A stretch of DNA of 64,000 bases from a virus: IMG/VR virus record IMGVR_UViG_3300037225_001188, positions 62,001 through 126,000 of that record. One strand, written 5' to 3'. Positions 54,631 to 62,668 of the stretch are shown here, one piece after another. The position numbers and the translations under genes are program-made. A model generated the notes under the pieces. It was not told the origin of the DNA. It saw nothing but the letters and a program-made list of their open reading frames with translations, and did no database searches. Each line of letters starts with the position of its first letter. Position 1 is the stretch's first letter.

Positions 54631-57228
54631 ATGAGCCAGAGAGTCTACGGCCCGACCCAGGGAGCCGGCACCCAGATCACCGAGACGGACGCCGAGAAGA
54701 CCATCGTTCCGTCGACCTTCGGGGTTACCGTCCACGTCGGCGCCTACCAGCGCGGCATGGTCGGGGCGTTGAACTTCGCGCCGAAGAAGAAGCAGTTCAG
54801 CGCCCAGATGGGCGGGCGCCTGGCGAACGGCCTCATCGCCCCCGACGCGGCGTTGGATTTCTTCGACATGTCAGAGGGCGCCGGGGAGCTGTGGTGCGTC
54901 CGCGTCACCGATGGCAACGAGGTCGCTTCTTCGGTGTACCTCTACAACCGCCGCGTCCCGCGCAGCGCGGTCGTGAAGTTCTCGGCGCACGACGGCGGCC
55001 AGTGGGCCGGGCGCGCCGGCTTCCTCGTCGGCGAGATCGAGCAGACGACCGTGGGGACGACCACCTCCACGGACCTCACGGAGACCACGCTGTCGACCGG
55101 CAAGACCATGCTCAAGGACTACTGGGCCGGCGCCGTCCTGAAGCTGCACGCCGTCGCGACCAAGTCTTACCTCGTCCTCAGCAACACGGTCGACGGCGTC
55201 CTCACCGTCGTGTCGGACACGACGATGCTCACCGACTACGGCAGCAGCGTCGACCTCGAGTACACCCTCGAGCTGGCCGACGTGGCGGAGCCGCTCGAGG
55301 TCTACGTCCACGACGGGACCCAGGCCCCGACCGAGGAGTGGGGCGCGGACATCTACTGGAACGGCGCGCTCGAGCAGCAGTACGACAACCTCTCCAGCGA
55401 CCCGACCAGCCCGCACTACTTCGTGCGCGCGTTCAACGACGACACCGGGAACTTCTCGGTCAAGGTCCAGGATCTGTGGACCGGCGGCTACGCGGCGGAC
55501 GTCCGCCCGGCCAACCACTACGAGCAGGTCGCGAGCCTGTCGAGCACGGTCGCGAAGCTCGAGATCGTCCAGGCCAAGGTCAACTCGGTCGGCGGCGGGA
55601 CGGCGACGATCGGCGGCTGGAGCTACGGCCAGAAGGTTAAGGCGCAGTCGCTCACCATCACGTTCACGACCCCGACGGCCTACGGCGTCGTGAGCGACCA
55701 GTACGGCAGCGTGGGCACCGGCGTCGTGGGGGCGGCCTTCGTCCCGACCTTCGGCGCGGACTACATCCCGTCGTTCGTGGTCACGGCCGGCACGTTCGCG
55801 ATGGCCGCGCTCGACACGATCTCCGTCCTCGTGAACCCGCTGACCCCAGACGCCCTGGTCGGCGGCCTCATCTACCCGAACAAGGCGACCGACCGCCGCA
55901 CGTTCTTCGTCATCGTCTCCAACACCGTCGACACCGTGACGGTGAAGTCGGACAGCGACATGACGGTCGTCGCCGACGCCGGGACGCCCGGATCGGTCAC
56001 CGGGACCGCGACCGGCCCGACCTTCAGTACGGTCGGGAACACCGCCCTCGCGCTGCGGATCGACGGCGGGCCGATCCAGGTCGTGCCCATCCCGTCGGGC
56101 GCCACGGTCGCCGCGGCTAACATCGTCAACTCCATCAACAGCTCGCTCGGCATGACGATCGCCAGCTACACGACAGACAAGCACATCAAGCTGACGAGCA
56201 CCATCGGCGGCCGCTTCAGCGCCGTCTGGATCGGCGCCGGCGGCGCGAACACGCCGCTCGGCTTCACCGCCAGCACGAACCACCCGGGCGCGGTCGGGGA
56301 CAGCGCGATGCTGCAGTGGCGCCAGCCGCTGGCCGGCGGCTACGACGGCCTCGCCAGCCTGACCTCGTCCGACTACGAGGCGATGTACGACCTCGACACG
56401 TCGCCCATCAACCGCCTCTTCGGACGCCTCAAGGGGCTCGTGAAGCTCGGCACCCCGGGCGTGACGAGCACGGCGCTGCAGAAGCAGGCGGCCGCGTACG
56501 CCGAGGCGCGGAACTACCAGTACCGCTACGAGTGCCCGGCCGACATCGTCACCGAGGACGCGGCCGAGGAGTACGTCAACGACACGCTCGGGCGCAGCGA
56601 CTTCGCGGTCATGGCGTTCCCGTCGTACGCCTACATCGCGAACCCGCTGAAGAACAGCGTCGGCATGAAGCTGGTCAGCACGACCGGCGCCATCCACGGC
56701 CGCGAGGCCAAGATGGCGAGCGCCTGGAGCGGCTACCACAAGGCCGCGGCCGGCGTGGACGTCACGCTGCCGGCGTTCCTGTCGCTGCCGACCGGCGACG
56801 CCGTCCTCGACGAAGAGAGCCTGAACCCGCAGGGCATCCAGGTGCTCAAGTTCGTCGGCGGGAACCTCATCATCTGGGGCGACCGCACCGTGTCGGCCGA
56901 CCCGAGCTGGATGTGGAAGCACCAGCGTGAGCAGATGTCGCACTACGGGAACGTCCTGAGGGAGAACTTCGACTGGATCATCTTCGCCATCAACGACACC
57001 GTGTCGTGGACGATGGCGTGGACCGAGCTTGACAAGTTCTTCAAGCAGGAGGTCACGAACCGCGCGCTCGACGGCTACAACGTCAAGATCGACGCGGAGA
57101 ACAACACGACCGACACGAAGGCCAAGGGTAACGCGAACTGCGACATCCGGCTGAAGTTCGTCGACACGATCGAGAGATTCCGCATCGGCATGTCGAAGGT
57201 CGGCGTGTTCGAGGACGTCGGGACGTAA
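54631..57228 (+). CDS. contractile tail sheath protein
   Basis: 865 residues behind GAGGAATCC. N-terminal VTVHVGAYQRGMVGALNFAP and variable surface domains with long Thr/Val strands (~150-550). The conserved C-terminal half has GGYDGLASLTSSDYEAMYDL, YRYECPADIVTEDAAEEYVN, ASAWSGYHKAAAGVDVTLPA, LKFVGGNLIIWGDRTVSADP and NVLRENFDWIIFAINDTVSW, the sheath signature. It contracts to drive the tube through the host envelope, so the virion is a myovirus. Larger than typical sheaths (400-700), with the extra length in the variable part. Confidence 0.9.
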   Translation: MSQRVYGPTQGAGTQITETDAEKTIVPSTFGVTVHVGAYQRGMVGALNFAPKKKQFSAQMGGRLANGLIAPDAALDFFDMSEGAGELWCVRVTDGNEVASSVYLYNRRVPRSAVVKFSAHDGGQWAGRAGFLVGEIEQTTVGTTTSTDLTETTLSTGKTMLKDYWAGAVLKLHAVATKSYLVLSNTVDGVLTVVSDTTMLTDYGSSVDLEYTLELADVAEPLEVYVHDGTQAPTEEWGADIYWNGALEQQYDNLSSDPTSPHYFVRAFNDDTGNFSVKVQDLWTGGYAADVRPANHYEQVASLSSTVAKLEIVQAKVNSVGGGTATIGGWSYGQKVKAQSLTITFTTPTAYGVVSDQYGSVGTGVVGAAFVPTFGADYIPSFVVTAGTFAMAALDTISVLVNPLTPDALVGGLIYPNKATDRRTFFVIVSNTVDTVTVKSDSDMTVVADAGTPGSVTGTATGPTFSTVGNTALALRIDGGPIQVVPIPSGATVAAANIVNSINSSLGMTIASYTTDKHIKLTSTIGGRFSAVWIGAGGANTPLGFTASTNHPGAVGDSAMLQWRQPLAGGYDGLASLTSSDYEAMYDLDTSPINRLFGRLKGLVKLGTPGVTSTALQKQAAAYAEARNYQYRYECPADIVTEDAAEEYVNDTLGRSDFAVMAFPSYAYIANPLKNSVGMKLVSTTGAIHGREAKMASAWSGYHKAAAGVDVTLPAFLSLPTGDAVLDEESLNPQGIQVLKFVGGNLIIWGDRTVSADPSWMWKHQREQMSHYGNVLRENFDWIIFAINDTVSWTMAWTELDKFFKQEVTNRALDGYNVKIDAENNTTDTKAKGNANCDIRLKFVDTIERFRIGMSKVGVFEDVGT

Positions 57229-57240
57229 CGGAGACAAGCA

Positions 57241-57272
57241 TCACGGTGGGCATCGAGAGGTGCCCACCGTGA
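57241..57272 (+). terminator. strong hairpin after the tail sheath gene
   Basis: Perfect 12-bp stem TCACGGTGGGCA/TGCCCACCGTGA, 8-nt loop, 12 bases after the sheath stop. There is no T-run. It may reduce read-through to set different sheath and tube levels or act as an mRNA stabiliser. Confidence 0.6.
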
Positions 57273-57308
57273 TCGAGCAACGCAATCGAAGAAGGAAGGA
57301 GACGACCG

Positions 57309-57761
57309 ATGAGCCTCAAGCGCACCATCAAAGCCGACCACATGCCGGTCAACAACTACGAGATGCTGGTCAACGGCATGCCGAAGATCATCTTCATCTC
57401 GGTCGAGGGCCTCGACGAGGAGCTGGAGACCGTGGACCTGCCGGACCGCACCGCGCGCTCCGGCGGCAACACCAAGGCGCTGAGCTTCACCGCGAAGCAG
57501 CCGCTGCACCACGCGCTCGAGGTCCAGGCGATGGAGCAGTGGTACAAGGACTCGCAGCACCCGGTGAAGCCGGACTACCTGAAGAACGCGACCCTGATGT
57601 TCAAGAGCCTCACCGACATGCACTCGAAGAGCTACGCGCTCACCGAGTGCTTCCCGCACAAGCGGGTGCTCTCGAACGCCGACATGAACGACGAGGGCAA
57701 GCCGGCGGAGCTGACGTGGACCTTCCGGGCCACGGAGGTCGTGAACATCCCGGGCATGTAG
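57309..57761 (+). CDS. tail tube protein
   Basis: 150 residues behind GGAAGGAGACGACCG. MSLKRTIKADHMPVNNYEML, PKIIFISVEGLDEELETVDL, ALSFTAKQPLHHALEVQAME and ELTWTFRATEVVNIPGM fit the two-sheet tube fold of T4 gp19-like proteins, ending in the strand that locks adjacent rings. It immediately follows the sheath, as in most myoviruses. It forms the inner tube that passes DNA. Confidence 0.8.
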   Translation: MSLKRTIKADHMPVNNYEMLVNGMPKIIFISVEGLDEELETVDLPDRTARSGGNTKALSFTAKQPLHHALEVQAMEQWYKDSQHPVKPDYLKNATLMFKSLTDMHSKSYALTECFPHKRVLSNADMNDEGKPAELTWTFRATEVVNIPGM

Positions 57762-57843
57762 CATCGCGCAGCCGGCCGGGGGTGGTCCTCGGCCGGCATG
57801 AAGGAGCCTCACAAGGGCCAGGAGCCCACTTGGAGGAGTCCAG

Positions 57844-58623
57844 ATGAAGACGACGCTTGGTGAGTGGGGGCGGAAGCTCCCGGTCGGCATGGTGGAGGGG
57901 GACAAGTTCAACCGCGAGTTCACCTTCCGCGACCTCAACTTCGGGGTGGAGCGGGAGGTTCAGAAACTCGTGGCGAAGGAGGAGACCAAGACGCTGGGGT
58001 CGCACGCCACGCTGGTCCTCTCCCAGATCCTCACCAGCCTCGGCGGGCAGCGGCTCGATCCGGCCAAGTACGACGAGACGCGGGCGCTACTCGCGAAGTG
58101 CTGGCTCGCCGACGTCATGTACATGTGGCTGTGGGCGCGCCGCGAGTCGTGCGGCAAGGACCTCGAGATCAACTTCCCGTGCACCAACCAGGAGTGCCGG
58201 TTCGTCGAGTCCCCGACGCCGGTGTACGACCTCGACAGCTTCGACGTCGTGACGGCCGACTCGGTCGACCAGCTGCACGGACAGTACGCAACGAAGACCC
58301 CGTACGAGGTCCGCGGGCAGACCGTCAACGCCTTCCGCCTCCAGCCGCCGACGTGGTCCATCTACATGGGCAACGACGCCGTGAGCGCCGAGATGGACGC
58401 CAAGGTCATGCTGGCCGGCATCTGCGGCACCGACAAGCACGAGTCCATCCTCCTGACGGACCAGGAGGTCGACTGCTTCCGCCGGCTGGACCACGTCGGC
58501 GTCCAGGCGGCGATCAACAAGCTGGTCTTCGGGCCGAAGCTCGTGGTCGAGCACGCGTGCCCGAAGTGCCACCGCGAGTCGAAGCTGTTCCTCGACTGGC
58601 AGTTCGACAGTTTTTTCTCCTAA
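57844..58623 (+). CDS. tail assembly chaperone, zero-frame product, 259 aa
   Basis: Sits between tube and tape measure genes, the standard chaperone position. MKTTLGEWGRKLPVGMVEGD, LNFGVEREVQKLVAKEE, then a zinc-ribbon-like pattern CGKDLEINFPCTNQECRF near residues 99-117 and CPKCHRESKLFLDWQFDS at the C-terminus, as in gp26/baseplate-hub-type assembly proteins. It ends DSFFS just after a T TTT TTC slippery heptamer. The strong coding sequence then continues in the -1 frame. Confidence 0.7.
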   Translation: MKTTLGEWGRKLPVGMVEGDKFNREFTFRDLNFGVEREVQKLVAKEETKTLGSHATLVLSQILTSLGGQRLDPAKYDETRALLAKCWLADVMYMWLWARRESCGKDLEINFPCTNQECRFVESPTPVYDLDSFDVVTADSVDQLHGQYATKTPYEVRGQTVNAFRLQPPTWSIYMGNDAVSAEMDAKVMLAGICGTDKHESILLTDQEVDCFRRLDHVGVQAAINKLVFGPKLVVEHACPKCHRESKLFLDWQFDSFFS

Positions 58624-58808
58624 CCCAGCCGCTCGAGCGGCTGGAGACGCTGCAGGAGGTCGAGTTCATCCTGCTGTACTGCGTGAAGGGGATGAGCCCC
58701 GATCGGGTGGCCGGGATGGACCAGAGCGAGCGGACTTGGTGGATGAAGCGGCTGCTGAAGGAGAAGAAGGCGGAGCAGAAGGCGGGCGGCCTGGCCGGGC
58801 TGCTCTAG
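57844..58808 (+). CDS. tail assembly chaperone, -1 frameshift product, about 321 aa
   Basis: Slippage at 58611-58617 joins residue 258 of the zero-frame protein to 63 residues in the -1 frame: LLTQPLERLETLQEVEFILL, YCVKGMSPDRVAGMDQSERT and WWMKRLLKEKKAEQKAGG. The -1 extension has strong coding codons and no start codon or ribosome site of its own near its beginning. Such fused chaperones coat the tape measure protein in many phages. Confidence 0.65.
58611..58617 (+). other. programmed -1 ribosomal frameshift site
   Basis: T TTT TTC in the zero frame matches the X XXY YYZ rule exactly; the zero-frame stop TAA is two codons downstream. The palindrome CCGCTCGAGCGG begins 11 bases after the heptamer and can form a stimulatory hairpin at near-usual distance. 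Confidence 0.7.
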
Positions 58809-58821
58809 GAGAGGCGGAGCG

Positions 58822-61662
58822 ATGGCGGCACAGGTGATCATCTACGACCTCGCGGGGCGCCTCAGCGTCCAGGGCGCCGACGTCGCGGCGCGCGAGCTGG
58901 GGAAGGTCAACCAGGCCACCAAGTCCGTCAAGGATGGCTTCAAGAGCCTCGGCGCGGTTGGTGGCCACCTCGCCCACGCCGCCACCGGCGTCGCCGCCAT
59001 CGGCATCGGGTTCGCCGCCACGCTCGGCAAGATGGCGCACAGCGCCATGGAGTTCGAGCAGAAGATGGCCTACGTCGGCGCCCTCGTGGGCGGGAAGCAC
59101 ACCGATGACTTCAAGGCCATGGAGAAGGCTGCCAGGGAGATGGGGCTGACGTCGTACGTCTCCTCGACCAAGGCGGCCGAGGCGCTGTACGAGATCAAGA
59201 AGGCCGGCTTCTCGGCCAGCGATTCGATCAACTTCCTCCGCCCGGCGCTCGCGCTCTCCACCCTCGAGCAGCTCAAGGTCGAGGAGTCGGCCGGCATCGC
59301 CGCCAGCGCCATCCGCAGCTTCGGGCTCGAGGCCAAGCGCTCCGGCGAGGTCGTCGACGCGATGGCCTTCGTGTCGAAGAACACGGCGGCCGGGATCAAG
59401 AACCTCGGCGACGGCATGCGGTACTCGTCGACGACGGCCCGCCTCCTCGGTATGGACTACAAGGACGTCCTGCTGTACCTGGGGCTCCTCAACAACGCCA
59501 ACATGAAGGGGTCGGTCGCCGGCACGACCCTGAACTCGATGCTGCTGCGCCTGTCGGGCGCGTCGATCCGCGGTTCGAAGTCGCTCAAGCAGCTCGGCAT
59601 CGACATGACGTACGCCAAGGACACCACCGACGAGTTCGGGGTGGGCCACGGGAAGGGGGCGACGAAGTCTGCGGTCACCCTCATCTACGAGATGGGCAAG
59701 AAGTACAAGGAACTCAGCGAGAAGGCCGGCGTCGGTCAGGTCGGGGCGACGAAGGTGTTCATGCGCTCCCTCGGCCAGGTCGGCGGCAAGGCGGTCGCGG
59801 CCTCGTTCGAAGCCACCGCATACCCTGAGATGATGAAGCGCCTCAAGGAGCTGTACGACCCATCGCATCTCAAGGGCTTCGCTGAGACGCTGGCGGCGCG
59901 TCGCTTCGAAAGCACGCTGGGCACTGTCGAGCTGCTCAAGAACTCCTTCTCGTCGCTGAGCATCGAATTGTCGAAGTCGAACCTCTTCGGCGGGTTCTTC
60001 ACCGACAAGCTCAACAAGATGCTCGGAGTGATGCGTCTGGCCGCGTCGGCTGCTGGCGGTTACCAGTCGGCCGGGCGCGACACCATCATGAAGGTGTTCG
60101 GCATCAGCGAAGAAACGGCAGGGAAAGTCGAGAAGGTAGTCACCGGCATCAAGCGCGGCATCAGCGAGTCGATGTCGTTCGTCGAGAGGATGTACCGCAA
60201 GGCGGCCGAGTTCCTGAAGAAGAACGCCGGCATCGGCGACCTTGAGCAGATTGCTGCGACAGCGACCAAGGTGGTGCTCGCGCTTGCCGCGGCCGGCCCA
60301 GCCATCTTCGCGGTCGCCCCGGCGATATGGGCAGTAACCGGGGGTCTCAAAGCACTCTACTCCGCAGCCGGCGCGCTGACCGGGTCTGGCGGCGTCCTCG
60401 CACTCGTCGGAACCGGCACGCTTGCGCTGTCCGGGTACACGAAGGGACAGACCTTCACCGAGGACATGGTCTCCGGGTTCAAGCGGATGTCGAAGGAGGG
60501 GTCCGGCTTCCTCAGCCTTCTGGCGAAGATCGCCAAGCATCTTGGACCCGGTGGAACGCTCGCGGTCGTCGTCGGCCTTTCGAACGCAAGGAAGATCGCG
60601 GGCGGCGCGCTCTCCGCCTGGGGCGCGGCGAAGAGCGGTCTGGCCGGGACGGTCGCCGGAGCAGTCGGGGCTTCCATCTCAGGCGCCCTCCCGGTGCAGG
60701 TCATGAACTGGCCTGCCGGAATCGGTATCGGCGGCGCTGGATCTCTCTTGAGCGCCACCGTGCCGGCCGGCGCGGCAAACGCGACGGCAACCGCTGGGAT
60801 GTGGGCGACGGCGAACGGGCCGATGTCGATCAACACGGCGTCGTTCAAGAGCGTCGTCATGTCGGGTGCGTCCATCGCGGTCCCGGTCGGGATCTCTGCT
60901 GCCCTCGGGTACACGTTCGGCGAGTGGCTGAACAAGCAGCTCAGCATTGACGACGCGATCGTCAAGTTCTTGACCGGGAGCAGGGTCGGAAGCTCGAACG
61001 GTTCCGATGAGGGTGGGGTCGGCGCCGTCGGAGACGAGACCTTCACCAAGTTCAGGAAGGCCGGCTACGCTGACGACACCGCCAGCGCCGCATCGTCCTA
61101 CTTCAGGAAGAAGAAGGCGTGGGAGAATCGCGGCGCTGTCGGGAGGTTCGTCGGCTCGATCGGGTCAGAGTTCGGCGTCAAAAACGATCGCGACGAGGCG
61201 ATGGGCGAGTATGCGAGGTACAGGGCCCTCCGCGCGCGAGATGAGGCGAGAGGGGTCTCCCCGAGAGGCTCAGCTCCGAACGCCGACAGGGGCGTAGGGG
61301 CTGCGACCCCTGAAGAGATACAGACCGAGCTGGCGCGAGTTATGGGACGCCTCACGAGCGTGTCCACGAAAGACAAGTCGTTCGAGACGCAGAAGGAGAA
61401 GATGCAGGACATGGCGGAGGAGAGGGCCCTCCGCGCTAGGATGAATGCATTGCTGGAGAAGCTTGCTCTCGCAAAGAACATCGAAGGCGTCGCAAGAGAA
61501 CTCGTGATTCATCAGACGATAGAACTCTCCGGAGACGTTCTTCACAAGGGAATAGAGCGCTACAACATGAGCAACGCCGCCAGGGGCGGGGCCGGGGTCG
61601 GCTCCGGCCCGGCGACCAACGTGGCCGGCGACAGCGTCGGCTACGGCGTGATGTCGGAGTAG
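58822..61662 (+). CDS. tape measure protein
   Basis: 946 residues behind AGGAGAGGCGG. An N-terminal coiled coil (VAARELGKVNQATKSVKDGF), then the TP901/PhageMin_Tail core: MEFEQKMAYVGALVGGKHTD, AAREMGLTSYVSSTKAAEAL, IKKAGFSASDSINFLRPALA, GDGMRYSSTTARLLGMDYKD. A hydrophobic middle with several membrane-type segments (residues ~480-720) and a helical C-terminus follow. It sets tail length and is ejected with DNA; 946 residues would suggest roughly 140 nm of tail. AT content rises near 61440-61570. Confidence 0.85.
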   Translation: MAAQVIIYDLAGRLSVQGADVAARELGKVNQATKSVKDGFKSLGAVGGHLAHAATGVAAIGIGFAATLGKMAHSAMEFEQKMAYVGALVGGKHTDDFKAMEKAAREMGLTSYVSSTKAAEALYEIKKAGFSASDSINFLRPALALSTLEQLKVEESAGIAASAIRSFGLEAKRSGEVVDAMAFVSKNTAAGIKNLGDGMRYSSTTARLLGMDYKDVLLYLGLLNNANMKGSVAGTTLNSMLLRLSGASIRGSKSLKQLGIDMTYAKDTTDEFGVGHGKGATKSAVTLIYEMGKKYKELSEKAGVGQVGATKVFMRSLGQVGGKAVAASFEATAYPEMMKRLKELYDPSHLKGFAETLAARRFESTLGTVELLKNSFSSLSIELSKSNLFGGFFTDKLNKMLGVMRLAASAAGGYQSAGRDTIMKVFGISEETAGKVEKVVTGIKRGISESMSFVERMYRKAAEFLKKNAGIGDLEQIAATATKVVLALAAAGPAIFAVAPAIWAVTGGLKALYSAAGALTGSGGVLALVGTGTLALSGYTKGQTFTEDMVSGFKRMSKEGSGFLSLLAKIAKHLGPGGTLAVVVGLSNARKIAGGALSAWGAAKSGLAGTVAGAVGASISGALPVQVMNWPAGIGIGGAGSLLSATVPAGAANATATAGMWATANGPMSINTASFKSVVMSGASIAVPVGISAALGYTFGEWLNKQLSIDDAIVKFLTGSRVGSSNGSDEGGVGAVGDETFTKFRKAGYADDTASAASSYFRKKKAWENRGAVGRFVGSIGSEFGVKNDRDEAMGEYARYRALRARDEARGVSPRGSAPNADRGVGAATPEEIQTELARVMGRLTSVSTKDKSFETQKEKMQDMAEERALRARMNALLEKLALAKNIEGVARELVIHQTIELSGDVLHKGIERYNMSNAARGGAGVGSGPATNVAGDSVGYGVMSE

Positions 61663-61666
61663 GACC

Positions 61667-62668
61667 ATGCCAGATAACAAAACAGGTACTGGCGTCAAAG
61701 AAGGAACCGACTTCAACACCGGGCTCCCGACCGGGCTCCCGGCGGCAGGCGGGCCGGCAACCCCCGGCGGCGGCCCGACCGATAAGGACCTGAGCGGCGG
61801 CGGGGGCGGCGGCGTCTCGTACCCCAACCAGCTCGGCGGCAAGGGGCAGAGCAGCTACTGGAAGACCCCGGGCGACGTCGGCGCGGCCGGCATCGGCGCC
61901 GGCGGCAACAAGCCGCGCTCGAAGCCGCAGATGTGGGTCATCTCGAGCGATGAGATCCAGGTCACGGTCACCGGGCAGTTCCCGGTCGACGACCTGCAAC
62001 TCAACACGATCGGCGGCAACTACGCGGAGATCACGAGCGTCAACCAGCAGAACCCGATCTCGCAGTGGATCCGCGGGCAGCTCGAGACTGTCACTCTGAC
62101 GTCGGAGTTCTTCGCCCAGCACTCGCAGGAAGACGTCGTCGACAAGTTCGACCACCTGCTGATGCTGACCAGGAGGGACGACTACTTCTTCCGCCCCCCG
62201 ACGTGCGTCTTCACCTTCGGGACGAAGCTCTCCCGACAGTGCCAGCTAGAGCATGTCTCGAACATCGCCTACGGGCCCCTGCGGCCTGACGGCACGCCGC
62301 AGCGCATCCGCTTCACGATGACGCTGCGCAATTACGACCCGAGCGTCGTCCAGCCGACCGACCCGACGAACGTCGTGAAGCAGAGCCGCATGCGGGCGGC
62401 GAAGACCGGCGACACCTACGAGTCCATCGCGGCCGACGAGTACCGCGGGAACGCCATGGCCGGGGAGTACCTGCGGCGCTGGCTGCGCTACCACCCCGAC
62501 CTGGTCGAGGGCGACAAGGTCCACATCCTCACTCAGGACTACATAGCCCAGCAGGGACCGGTGTACCCGCAGTCGCCGCTCCTGTTCGCGATGACGGCGT
62601 ATCAGAAGTTCTCCGCGGCCCTGTTCGACGCGAGGTCAGGCTCGCTGACGGTGACGTCGCGTGGCTAA
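61667..62668 (+). CDS. LysM-containing baseplate/tail protein
   Basis: 333 residues. A disordered Gly/Pro/Thr N-terminus (~90 residues), then a tube-adaptor domain (VTVTGQFPVDDLQLNTIGGN, WIRGQLETVTLTSEFFAQHS, DDYFFRPPTCVFTFGTKLSR, IRFTMTLRNYDPSVV). A C-terminal LysM-like segment follows (AAKTGDTYESIAADEYRGNA, WLRYHPDLVEGDKVHILTQD). This matches the LysM proteins that cap the tube in contractile injection systems and PBSX-like phages. It follows the tape measure by four bases. Confidence 0.7.
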   Translation: MPDNKTGTGVKEGTDFNTGLPTGLPAAGGPATPGGGPTDKDLSGGGGGGVSYPNQLGGKGQSSYWKTPGDVGAAGIGAGGNKPRSKPQMWVISSDEIQVTVTGQFPVDDLQLNTIGGNYAEITSVNQQNPISQWIRGQLETVTLTSEFFAQHSQEDVVDKFDHLLMLTRRDDYFFRPPTCVFTFGTKLSRQCQLEHVSNIAYGPLRPDGTPQRIRFTMTLRNYDPSVVQPTDPTNVVKQSRMRAAKTGDTYESIAADEYRGNAMAGEYLRRWLRYHPDLVEGDKVHILTQDYIAQQGPVYPQSPLLFAMTAYQKFSAALFDARSGSLTVTSRG

